A stretch of DNA of 6,296 nucleotides from Fibrobacteria bacterium GUT77 (GTDB taxonomy: Bacteria > Fibrobacterota > Chitinivibrionia > Chitinivibrionales > Chitinispirillaceae): positions 540-6,835 of the forward strand of contig LIUJ01000311.1 in NCBI GenBank assembly GCA_001462255.1, read 5' to 3'. The first letter of the stretch is position 1. Every line of letters begins with the position of its first letter. The notes under the pieces were generated by a model. The model was not told the DNA's origin, searched no databases, and was given only the letters and a program-made list of their open reading frames with translations. This document shows positions 1-6,068 of the stretch, in pieces. Position numbers and translations under genes: made by a program.

Positions 1-234
1 TTCGGCGAAATGCACGGCAACAAAGGACGCTCCGACTTAATCGCCGCATACAACGGGGGTACTTATATAATCGAAATAAAAGTAGCGTACAACGGCGACT
101 GCGCCGCGAAAGCCGCCGAGGCGATGACGCAGATAAACAACAACAAATACGCCGCACCATACGCACACGCCAAAAAGCTGGGGATAGCTATTGACGACGG
201 CACTCGACAGGTTGGGGAGTGGGTTGAGGGGTGA
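1..234 (+). CDS. PD-(D/E)XK nuclease-like protein, C-terminal fragment (5' end outside window)
   Basis: The reading frame is open from the first base of the window and ends with TGA, giving the last 77 residues of a longer protein. The visible part fits the PD-(D/E)XK nuclease-like domain (DUF1703/PDDEXK_9 type). It has a GRSD segment with the acidic residue at about residue 12 of the fragment. A hydrophobic strand then leads into E-I-K at residues 25-27, which together form the D...ExK active-site pattern. An AxxQI..KYAxPY helix and a closing EW-containing strand follow, as usual in this family. In known members this domain lies at the C-terminus behind an AAA-ATPase-like domain (PF09820), so the missing upstream part is probably that ATPase. 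The cellular role of the family is poorly known; a defence or mobile-element role has been suggested but nothing here shows it. The internal ATG at position 10 is unlikely to be the start, because conserved sequence precedes it. Confidence 0.8.
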   Translation, partial: FGEMHGNKGRSDLIAAYNGGTYIIEIKVAYNGDCAAKAAEAMTQINNNKYAAPYAHAKKLGIAIDDGTRQVGEWVEG

Positions 235-251
235 TTTGTTGATATGCCTGC

Positions 252-1025
252 TTATTCGGTAGCATTTATTGGGGGGGGATCCAATATACACCGCACAGAA
301 TAAGCTTCGGTCTCCTCTCCTGTATCTACGTACACTTCGTTGTCTTCGCTGTAAATATATAGATACTGCATATTATCTGCCGTCCACCAATATCCTCTTT
401 CACTTATATTAGTATATTCACGGCTACCGTCAATTCCTATGCCGGAAAAACCGCCCGGCAGAGCTGTGAAACTGTAGTTATTAGTTCCATTGTTAGATTT
501 CCAACCATCTACAGATTTCAATTTCATACCCGCAATATCTATATCAGACACACCTCCAACGGCACTAACCAAAGTTTTCCACTCTTCATGCGTCGGCAAA
601 TGCCACCCATCAGGACAAACACTTTTTGCCTTTTCCCAGGTATATAACCTACCGTACACGTCACAATACTCTACACTATCATTATAATAACACCACGAAA
701 CAGAATCTTCATTATCTTTAACTGGCGGATTATAATTCAAATTCTCCGCCATCCACGTCTGATCACCAATTTTTACCGTTGTGTATACGACGTTATCTCT
801 AATATCAGTGAACGTATCTCTAATCACCTTCTCGGGATTGAAAACTCCACCAGCCATCCAATCATTCTCCCCCATTATTTTATTCGTACCCTTCCTTTCC
901 TGCAAAGCCTCCCCCACCCCAAACCCCGAGCACCCAAACCCAACCCCCAAAACCGCAATGACCGTAGTCGTTACCGCCGCAATGTAACCCGTCAATTTTT
1001 TAGGTATACGCATACGCACAAACAT
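252..1025 (-). CDS. FISUMP-domain protein, probable exported lipoprotein
   Basis: This 257-residue protein carries the Fibrobacter succinogenes major paralogous domain (TIGR02145 type) over about residues 70-248. Recognisable blocks are VKIGDQTWMAENLNY (84-98), WCYYND (111-116), YGRLYTWEKAK (124-134), CPDGWHLPTHEEW (137-149), AGMKLKS (165-171), YSFTALPGGFSG (184-195), GYWWTA (211-216) and YSVRC (242-246). The N-terminus has KK at residues 9-10, a hydrophobic stretch (about 11-30) and Cys32 in VGFGC. This is a plausible but non-standard lipobox, so lipidation is uncertain while export is likely. The molecular function of FISUMP domains is not established; they are amplified in Fibrobacter genomes and presumed to be at the cell surface. 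The start at 1025 is supported by a strong Shine-Dalgarno sequence 6 bases upstream. The gene lies 43 bases after a secreted TolB-like protein gene and is probably co-transcribed with it. Its FISUMP part is clearly more AT-rich than its neighbours. An 8-base C run follows the last domain residues, so the tail PPPINATE depends on the exact run length. Confidence 0.9.
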   Translation of the reverse strand: MFVRMRIPKKLTGYIAAVTTTVIAVLGVGFGCSGFGVGEALQERKGTNKIMGENDWMAGGVFNPEKVIRDTFTDIRDNVVYTTVKIGDQTWMAENLNYNPPVKDNEDSVSWCYYNDSVEYCDVYGRLYTWEKAKSVCPDGWHLPTHEEWKTLVSAVGGVSDIDIAGMKLKSVDGWKSNNGTNNYSFTALPGGFSGIGIDGSREYTNISERGYWWTADNMQYLYIYSEDNEVYVDTGEETEAYSVRCILDPPPINATE

Positions 1026-1031
1026 TTTAAG

Positions 1032-1039
1032 CTCCTTCC
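1032..1039 (-). promoter_or_regulatory. Ribosome binding site of the FISUMP gene
   Basis: On the minus strand GGAAGGAG lies 6 bases before the ATG at 1025, which fixes the start at that codon and not at the second Met (residue 5). The site falls in the 10-base loop of a weak 5-bp stem (TTAAG at 1027-1031 against CTTAA at 1042-1046), so it would be exposed if the stem forms. Confidence 0.8.
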
Positions 1040-1068
1040 GCCTTAAGCGTCAATTTCATTAATTAAAC

Positions 1069-1989
1069 CTAAAACGCCCAGTACATCCCAACGGCGTGCG
1101 CCATGTATTTATTTCCGCTACAGTATCTGTAAAAATACCGTTGTTCCGATTTTTTGCCGACATTAAACCCGAAACCCGCGCCGGCCACCGCGCCGCCGTT
1201 TAAGAGCCACTCGTCGTCGCCGTAAAGCGCGTCCCCGTGCGCGCCCACTTCCAAGGAAAGGAAGCGCCACCGCAACAAAACGGTTAGGGGCACGCTCGCG
1301 CCTAAGATGTTTACGTTCTCGCCGCCGGTGTATTCGGCCTTACCTACCGATACGTTGCCCTCCGCGTTGAGCGACAGAGTGTTTAAGTATATCGGGCGAG
1401 AATGGACGACTCCCGCTTGGACGGTCCAATGGCTTTTGGAGTAACCGTACCCAAGCGTAAACCCGGTTAGCGGCGCGCCTCGCGAACCCTTTTGGGCGAA
1501 TCCGGCGAAGGTTTTGTACATATCGGCGCTCGCGTCGGCGGCTTTTTCCAATAGCTCGGCGGCGCTTTCAAAGCGGACGGGGTCGGACGAGGCTACTAAT
1601 GTCCCGTTTTGGATCTCGTATGTTTCTACGGTCAGCGTTAGCTGTGTCTTGAATTTGCGCACAATGCCGCGCACTACGTAGTCGGCCCCAATCTTGCTTC
1701 CGAGGATAACGACGCAGTTTTCCTCGGCGCACTCCTCCAAGACGGCGCCGCCCTGGGCCTGTACGGTCTCGGAGGTCATAATGCTGTATTTGTCCGACGG
1801 CAGATTTTTAACGGCTTCACGGCGAAGCGCCGCCGTTATCTCATGCGCCTCCGCCGAGTTAATGTCGTCGGACGCGCCGCTCTCCCGGTCTATTTCCACG
1901 TTCACAACGGCAACGTATTTAACTTGCGCGAAAGCGGCAGGCACCGCCGCAAAGAGCGCCGCGAGCAGAAAAAGCGTATATCTTTTCAC
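1069..1989 (-). CDS. Secreted TolB/CsgG-like protein with probable C-terminal membrane beta-strands
   Basis: This 306-residue protein begins at GTG. It has a clear Sec signal peptide (MKRYTLFLLAALFAAVPAAFA, cleavage likely after Ala21). Residues 24-135 resemble the TolB N-terminal/CsgG-like alpha-beta fold often seen in exported proteins of Fibrobacterota and Deltaproteobacteria. The strand VAVVNVEID (27-34) is followed by a helix ending in LRREAVKNL, then YSIMTSE, then a Cys87/Cys92 pair (EECAEENC), ILGSKIGADYVVRGIV (95-110), and a final hairpin with VETYEIQNGTLVASS. Residues 173-306 are rich in glycine and alternating hydrophobic/aromatic strands and end in ...GMYWAF. A terminal Phe after alternating residues is typical of outer-membrane beta-barrel proteins, although this stretch is too short for a large barrel. 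The protein is therefore probably periplasmic or outer-membrane. No enzymatic motif is visible. It is the first gene of a likely two-gene unit with the FISUMP gene downstream, and its transcript starts in the intergenic stretch to the right. Confidence 0.8.
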   Translation of the reverse strand: MKRYTLFLLAALFAAVPAAFAQVKYVAVVNVEIDRESGASDDINSAEAHEITAALRREAVKNLPSDKYSIMTSETVQAQGGAVLEECAEENCVVILGSKIGADYVVRGIVRKFKTQLTLTVETYEIQNGTLVASSDPVRFESAAELLEKAADASADMYKTFAGFAQKGSRGAPLTGFTLGYGYSKSHWTVQAGVVHSRPIYLNTLSLNAEGNVSVGKAEYTGGENVNILGASVPLTVLLRWRFLSLEVGAHGDALYGDDEWLLNGGAVAGAGFGFNVGKKSEQRYFYRYCSGNKYMAHAVGMYWAF

Positions 1990-1998
1990 TTATAAAAA

Positions 1999-2007
1999 CT
2001 CCTTTTT
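1999..2007 (-). promoter_or_regulatory. Ribosome binding site deciding a GTG start
   Basis: On the minus strand AAAAAGGAG lies 9 bases before the GTG at 1987-1989. There is no ATG near the signal peptide, and the residues after the GTG (KRYTLFLL) form a normal signal-peptide start, so GTG is the best choice. Confidence 0.75.
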
Positions 2008-2019
2008 CCGGCTTGCGTG

Positions 2020-2051
2020 AGCCGTAGCCGTAAAACAAGCTACGGGCGGCT
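2020..2051 (-). promoter_or_regulatory. Leader hairpin upstream of the TolB-like gene
   Basis: CCGTAGC (2022-2028) pairs with GCTACGG (2039-2045) around a 10-base loop. An alternative fold pairs AGCCG (2020-2024) with CGGCT (2047-2051) and TAGC with GCTA, leaving a CGGG bulge. It lies about 30 bases before the GTG start, so it would be in the 5' leader of the minus-strand transcript. It has no T run on the minus-strand side and is not an obvious terminator. A regulatory role is only a possibility. Confidence 0.4.
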
Positions 2052-2197
2052 TTGTTTAAGAAAAGTTACCGCGTCAACGTAATAATATGATAATATAGTA
2101 TTTGTAAGGCGCTTTCGCCAAAAATTTGTCAAAAATAATGTAAGGGCGGTTCTAAAAAGCCTCTCCATTCTTTACGTTTCCACTCCATTATCGCGAT
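2052..2197 (-). promoter_or_regulatory. AT-rich promoter-bearing intergenic stretch (approximate)
   Basis: This gap must contain the promoter of the TolB-like/FISUMP pair, because two terminators for the 1180-residue gene lie just to the right. On the minus strand there is a perfect TTGACA (2127-2132) and an AT-rich block with TACTAT and TATATT hexamers at about 2083-2098. The spacing between them (26-29 bases) is too wide for a standard sigma-70 pair, so I do not assign exact boxes. A small GGCG-CTTT-CGCC hairpin (2108-2119) sits between them, and a perfect 12-bp palindrome TTATCGCGATAA (2188-2199) overlaps the T tract of the second terminator. Confidence 0.35.
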
Positions 2198-2240
2198 AAA
2201 AAAAGGGCGCGATAGACGGCTTGCGCCGAGTTCGCGCCCT
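2198..2240 (-). terminator. Second intrinsic terminator of the 1180-residue protein gene
   Basis: A 9-bp stem pairs AGGGCGCGA (2204-2212) with TCGCGCCCT (2232-2240). Inside it a 4-bp hairpin pairs CGGC (2217-2220) with GCCG (2225-2228). Read on the minus strand, the stem runs directly into seven T residues (2198-2204, its last base shared with the stem). It lies about 50 bases after the stop codon and behind the first terminator, acting as a backup. Confidence 0.8.
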
Positions 2241-2250
2241 CTTTAAATCC

Positions 2251-2280
2251 AAAAATGGGGGCGAAAGCGTCTTCGCCCCC
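2251..2280 (-). terminator. First intrinsic terminator of the 1180-residue protein gene
   Basis: A 9-bp GC-rich stem pairs GGGGGCGAA (2257-2265) with TTCGCCCCC (2272-2280) around a 6-base loop. On the minus strand it is followed by ATTTTTGG. It starts 11 bases after the TAG stop codon at 2292-2294. Confidence 0.85.
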
Positions 2281-2291
2281 GCGGTGTCGTA

Positions 2292-5200
2292 CTATTTTAC
2301 AACCGAGAACGCGAAGGATACCTTCTCCCTCGTGCCGTCTTTGCCTACCAAGGCACCCTTAACAATGTAGGTGCCCTCGGATACGGAGACGCCGCCCTTG
2401 TCCTTCAGATTCCACTTGCCAATCTCGCCTTGACCGGATTTGGCCGCGACCTTCGCTACCGCGTTGCCGCTCGCGTCGAAGATGTAGAGAGAGCCGCTCG
2501 CGACGGCCTTCGCGGAGAAGAACTTTATCGTGCCGTTCTTAGACACGGGGCTGGGACCGGCGGTAAACGATGCCGCCACCGCCTTGACGGGCGCCACGGA
2601 AACTTCCGTAACAACCGGCGCGACGGGAATCTCGCGGGCTACCTCGGCCACGGAGACCGAACCGATGTTGTACGTACCCAGAGTTACCTCGCCGTCGTTG
2701 TAGTTTTCGCCGCCTACAACAACCGCTTTAACCGTGTACGAACCGGTCGTGTTGGGTACCGTCGTGTCGTTGTTGTAGTAGACCGTAACGCTCTCATAAC
2801 CGGTGCCCTTGAGCTTGACCTCGCCTACGCCGAACGGGCCCGCTTGGTCTTCCTTGTGGCCGGTGGGGATACCGCCGTACACTACACTGCCCAAATCAGG
2901 CGTCTTACGAGTAATCCTATACGTGCCGATGGGAACCTCGCCGGCGGTAAAGTTCGTACCCTCGGCAACGGTCACCGTCACGTCGTACTCGCCGACATTA
3001 ACGGGAACGGTGGTCGAACCGTCGTAGTACGTGGTAATGGCGCCCATGCCGGTTTTGGGCTGGGCGGCCTTAACTTCCGCGCCTAGGGTGGAGTCGCCGC
3101 TGTAGGCGCGGGTGGCCGTATAGGTCAGGTCGGAGCGCTCAAGCGTCTTGGGATGTATGGCGAAGGTTTTGCTGATTGTACCGCTGTACGCGTCCGCCGC
3201 GCCGGGTACGTCCACGCCGCTGGCGCGTACGGTAGCCGTGCCGACGTTCACGTTGTTCATATAGGTTAGGCTATAGTACTGTTTGCCCAACTCTATGGTA
3301 TCGGTCGCTCCGTCCTCATTAACTACGGGCAACCAAACCGCGATGTCGGCTCCGGACGGTTTGATTGAGTCGCCCTTATATATCCAGTCTTTTTCGGGAT
3401 TAATCACGATAAAAGCCTTGGACATGGAGGTGGCGGCCTTCTTCACCGTTACGTGGGAGTGGGCGCTCATAACGTCGGCGGGCGTCTGAACGGTCGTTCC
3501 GGGATTGTTGGTTACCTTTACGGCGTACTCCAACACATCGCCTTCAACACCGGTAGAAACCGTGTATGAAGGCCCGTTCGCGCCGGGAATCAGCACGCTG
3601 TCGGTAGGCGAGGTATAGCGATACCACTTGTAGGAGAGCGCGCCGGCGGGCCCATTGGGCGACACCGCGCTAACCGTAAGACCAACGGAATTACCCTCGC
3701 GAACCTCGGTATCAACCAAATTGCCGTTCGGGGCGAATTTCGCTACGGCCGGCGCCTTAATCGTATAATCGCCAAGCGTGTACGTACCGCCCACAAAGTT
3801 TTCACTGTCGGGAATCTTCACCTTAACGGTATACGTGCCGGCGTCCCGCGGCGCGATTGCCGTGTCCTTAGGCACCGCCGTGAACGTGGTATCCCAGTAA
3901 GGCTTAGACACCGTGTAGCCGTACAAAACGGCTATAGGGCCGCCGACCATTCCGTTCTTGTAGCCGACCTTCTTGGCCGCGGTCTCTATCCCGCGTACCT
4001 GCCCGTTCGCGTAATGCGCCGTGGGCGGATAAGCGTCCGTCGTGTCGGGAATGTCAAACGCAAACGTGGCCGTATCGCCGCTCGATTCGGGCGTCCTCTT
4101 GCCTATATCAAGCCCGCCCTTAGTGACCGTAACAACGTTGGTGTCCCTACCGCTGCTCGACACAAACGTGTAGTTCTTGGACTTTGCCCCGTTACCGAGC
4201 AACGTTACGGTAGCGGTCATGGAACGCACGCCGGCATTCGCGTTGTTGTAAGCCGCGACGGCCGTATAGTCCCTATTCCACCGTAGCGTGTCGACTTTGT
4301 TTTCGTCGGCGCTGCCCGAAACCGTATTTTTGACCAAGTAGAGCATCTCCTCGCCCGAAGTTTGATCCGCCACCCTCGCGGCCGACGTATCGAACCACAG
4401 CTTCAACCGGGTCGTTTTGAGCGTGTCAACATAAATGGTCGTCGTTCCGTCGTAGTAGCGATCCCCCGTAACATTGCCGGAAACATAAATCTTCTTCTTT
4501 TGGATGGTATAGTCCCCGTTTTTGCGCCCTATGTACTTACCAATGCCGGAGACGACCAAGGAGGCCTCGCCCGCGTTGATCATATTATACTCTTTTTGCG
4601 TAGTCGCGTCGCTCAGCACGTTGAAGTCCGTACCCGAAACGAGCGTCGTGCCGCCCGAATAAACAAAATACGTAGTAGGAACGATGATTCCCCCGTTGTA
4701 CGTTTCCACGCTAAAGACCTTTACGCTGTCGATCTCCCTGCGACCGACGGTAACCGTGTAGGTAACGTTGGCGCTCAAAAAGACATTTCCGCCCGTAGCC
4801 GCCGTCTTCCCCTTGATTTTCGCCGTTACGGAAACGCTACCGGTATCGCTCGTCCCGGAAACGAAGAGAGAGCACAAGCCGGACTTCCCTACCGTCCCAT
4901 GGTTCGGTTTGGCGGTAATCGCGCTTCCGTCCAGTCCCCCCAAGCCGGTAACGGTGTAGAAGATCGAGTCTATCGTTCCGGCAATACCCGGCAAAATGGT
5001 AGGCCCGGATATAACGTACGGCGACGAAGACGCGTTGTGTTTGTAGGTAACCGTTTGCGCCGCCGTTAAAAAGAGGTTCGCCGCGTAATCTACGTACTGG
5101 ATGCGTAGAACGCCCAAAAGGATTTCGTTTTCGTTGAAGTTCGTGTTACCCGTCCCGCCGTACTTGATTTTAACATCGTATGTGCCCGTGTCCGTCGGCG

Positions 5201-5834
5201 CCGTTTGGCTCTTGGGATAGGTCGTATTCCCCTTACCCGTATAGTTTAGGGTACCCGAACCGAGACCGCTAAGGCCGAGCGACGATTTTAAGCCGATGGC
5301 CGCGCCGTAAGACATGGCGGAACCGGTAGCAAACCTATAACCGTCGGCTCCCTCAACCGGCGTAGTTAGAACGTTTTGCTTCCTCCAAGCCTCGAAGGCG
5401 GCGGTGTCAAGATAATCCAACGCCACATCCGTTTTGACAACGCGCAAAGGAACAAGCGACGTTACCCGCAACGAGTCCTCAACACCGCTCGAATCCGCTT
5501 TAATAGCCGCCCTTACTTTTAGGCTGAAGACGGATCCGGCCGCGTTCTTCACCGGAAAGACATACGTTGAGTCAACGGTAAACGCGGAATCCCCAGCTAC
5601 GGTGCTCAACGTCCAACCGCTCGAAACGGTTACGCTACCGGCCTGAAGTTTGCCCTTAAGGGTCGTCAAAAGATCCGCAGGAGTGGGCGTACTCGCGTAC
5701 TCCACGGAAACCCCCGACGTGTCCCACGTTATATTACCGCTAGGCGCGGCAAACGCGCCGCTCCCCACAACCCCTCCCAGAAAAACCAGGACGGCCGACA
5801 AAACTCCCAAGCCATTGAACTTGGAAACACCCAT
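2292..5834 (-). CDS. Large exported multi-domain beta-repeat protein (candidate adhesin/surface protein)
   Basis: This 1180-residue protein has a Sec signal peptide (residues 1-30; hydrophobic core, GSGAFA before Ala30). The rest is almost entirely beta-repeat sequence rich in Thr, Val, Gly and Ser, with a single mature cysteine (Cys321). Visible units: four MBG-like repeats ending in GxYxVxVxxxxxxNFxxGxxxLGxYxI (about 195-245, 635-692, 932-974, 1015-1057); two repeats of the Y.G..I.P...N..NxGxAxVxxxG type (about 370-447 and 812-893); a YDG-like domain with the YYDGTTT motif (about 445-580); and an Ig-like domain with YKWYR and TVSTGVEGDVLEYAVKVTN (about 700-797). After a Pro/Val/Ala linker (1060-1085), residues 1086-1180 form a C-terminal domain of the FlgD-like/type IX sorting kind (AGPSPVSKNG, SLYIFDASGNAVAKV, GKWNLKDKGG, EGTYIVKG). 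No catalytic module is visible. It is probably surface-displayed or secreted, perhaps by a type IX-like route, and may bind fibre or matrix; that function is inference. The ATG is preceded by a very strong ribosome binding site. It appears monocistronic, with two terminators after it. Confidence 0.88.
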   Translation of the reverse strand: MGVSKFNGLGVLSAVLVFLGGVVGSGAFAAPSGNITWDTSGVSVEYASTPTPADLLTTLKGKLQAGSVTVSSGWTLSTVAGDSAFTVDSTYVFPVKNAAGSVFSLKVRAAIKADSSGVEDSLRVTSLVPLRVVKTDVALDYLDTAAFEAWRKQNVLTTPVEGADGYRFATGSAMSYGAAIGLKSSLGLSGLGSGTLNYTGKGNTTYPKSQTAPTDTGTYDVKIKYGGTGNTNFNENEILLGVLRIQYVDYAANLFLTAAQTVTYKHNASSSPYVISGPTILPGIAGTIDSIFYTVTGLGGLDGSAITAKPNHGTVGKSGLCSLFVSGTSDTGSVSVTAKIKGKTAATGGNVFLSANVTYTVTVGRREIDSVKVFSVETYNGGIIVPTTYFVYSGGTTLVSGTDFNVLSDATTQKEYNMINAGEASLVVSGIGKYIGRKNGDYTIQKKKIYVSGNVTGDRYYDGTTTIYVDTLKTTRLKLWFDTSAARVADQTSGEEMLYLVKNTVSGSADENKVDTLRWNRDYTAVAAYNNANAGVRSMTATVTLLGNGAKSKNYTFVSSSGRDTNVVTVTKGGLDIGKRTPESSGDTATFAFDIPDTTDAYPPTAHYANGQVRGIETAAKKVGYKNGMVGGPIAVLYGYTVSKPYWDTTFTAVPKDTAIAPRDAGTYTVKVKIPDSENFVGGTYTLGDYTIKAPAVAKFAPNGNLVDTEVREGNSVGLTVSAVSPNGPAGALSYKWYRYTSPTDSVLIPGANGPSYTVSTGVEGDVLEYAVKVTNNPGTTVQTPADVMSAHSHVTVKKAATSMSKAFIVINPEKDWIYKGDSIKPSGADIAVWLPVVNEDGATDTIELGKQYYSLTYMNNVNVGTATVRASGVDVPGAADAYSGTISKTFAIHPKTLERSDLTYTATRAYSGDSTLGAEVKAAQPKTGMGAITTYYDGSTTVPVNVGEYDVTVTVAEGTNFTAGEVPIGTYRITRKTPDLGSVVYGGIPTGHKEDQAGPFGVGEVKLKGTGYESVTVYYNNDTTVPNTTGSYTVKAVVVGGENYNDGEVTLGTYNIGSVSVAEVAREIPVAPVVTEVSVAPVKAVAASFTAGPSPVSKNGTIKFFSAKAVASGSLYIFDASGNAVAKVAAKSGQGEIGKWNLKDKGGVSVSEGTYIVKGALVGKDGTREKVSFAFSVVK
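2295..2582 (-). other. C-terminal FlgD-like/type IX-like domain of the 1180-residue protein
   Basis: Residues 1085-1180 show the pattern expected of FlgD-like Ig folds and Fibrobacter C-terminal domains: PSPVSKNGTIKF, a strand with IFDASGN, GKWNLKDKGGVSVSEGTY, and a last strand ending in SVVK. In Bacteroidota similar domains direct type IX secretion; use of such a system here is inferred. Confidence 0.55.
2664..3041 (-). repeat. Two adjacent MBG-like repeat units within the 1180-residue protein
   Basis: Residues 932-974 and 1015-1057 share the pattern YYxxxTTVPxxxGxYxVxxxVxxGxNxxxGEVxxGTYxI and are separated by about 40 residues. They are the clearest pair of the four such units. The two others are more diverged and lie at about 5100-5252 and 3759-3932. 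Confidence 0.75.
4095..4502 (-). other. YDG-like domain within the 1180-residue protein
   Basis: Residues 445-580 begin with a lysine-rich strand (IQKKKIYVSG), have the signature YYDGTTT at 460-466, and continue with NxxNAGVRSMTATVTLLG and KSKNYTFV. This matches the usual order of the YDG repeat family (PF18657) found in large bacterial surface proteins. Family membership is judged by eye. Confidence 0.6.
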
Positions 5835-5839
5835 ACAAA

Positions 5840-5850
5840 CCTCCTCCTCC
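5840..5850 (-). promoter_or_regulatory. Ribosome binding site of the 1180-residue protein gene
   Basis: On the minus strand GGAGGAGGAGG, a triple overlapping anti-16S match, ends 5 bases before the ATG at 5834. It settles the start and suggests strong translation. Confidence 0.85.
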
Positions 5851-6000
5851 GCCGCTCTCCGTCCCGAAAAGAGCCACCCTCTTCCCGTTTCTTCGCGCGC
5901 CGGCCACTTTGTTTAGGTTTTAAATGTTTAAAAGGTTAAAGCATAAAATCAATATTCCTTTACTGTGTGATCGGTCACCTCTGCTATGGTTAAGGTTTAC
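5851..6000 (-). promoter_or_regulatory. Leader and probable promoter region of the 1180-residue protein gene
   Basis: The leader next to the gene is purine-rich on the minus strand. Beyond it, 5908-5960 is AT-rich and is the likely promoter, with a TTGATT hexamer (about 5946-5951) and TAAACA/TTTAAA hexamers downstream; none makes a strong sigma-70 pair. CTTTGTTTA (+ strand, 5907-5915) is identical to a 9-mer upstream of the TolB-like gene at a similar distance. A near-palindrome GTGATCGGTCAC (5967-5978, one mismatched pair) could be an operator. The exact promoter cannot be fixed by eye. Confidence 0.4.
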
Positions 6001-6068
6001 CCCCGAACGCAATCGCGAATCGCGGCTACCGACGGATAAAGACCATCGTCGGTACGGAGGACATTGAT

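Noticed and set aside
37..291. Minus-strand open frame of 84 codons overlapping the FISUMP 3' end and the nuclease fragment.
   Set aside because: It is the shifted frame after the C8 tract and lies antisense to a gene with clear nuclease motifs. It is kept only as a consequence of possible slippage.
490..987. Plus-strand frames at 490-687 and 781-987.
   Set aside because: They lie antisense to the clear FISUMP gene and have no homology-like features.
1694..2020. Plus-strand frame of 108 codons.
   Set aside because: It is antisense to the TolB-like gene and its leader; composition reflects the opposite strand.
2127..2132. TTGACA as the -35 box of the TolB-like gene.
   Set aside because: No good -10 hexamer lies 16-18 bases downstream; the AT-rich hexamers are 26 or more bases away.
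2430..3086. Long plus-strand open frame (218 codons) and a similar one at 4362-5069 (235 codons).
   Set aside because: Both lie antisense to the 1180-residue gene. Their translations are Arg/Gly/Val-rich with no domain, and they have no ribosome binding site. They mirror the codon bias of the real gene.
2664..5252. Regular spacing of repeats as a CRISPR-like or tandem DNA array.
   Set aside because: The repetition is at protein level in one open reading frame, with unequal spacing and diverged DNA.
5966..5979. CRP/FNR-like site around TGTGATCGGTCAC.
   Set aside because: The half-sites TGTGA and TCAC are only 4 bases apart, not the 6 of a CRP site, and one inner pair is mismatched. It is reported only as a weak possible operator.
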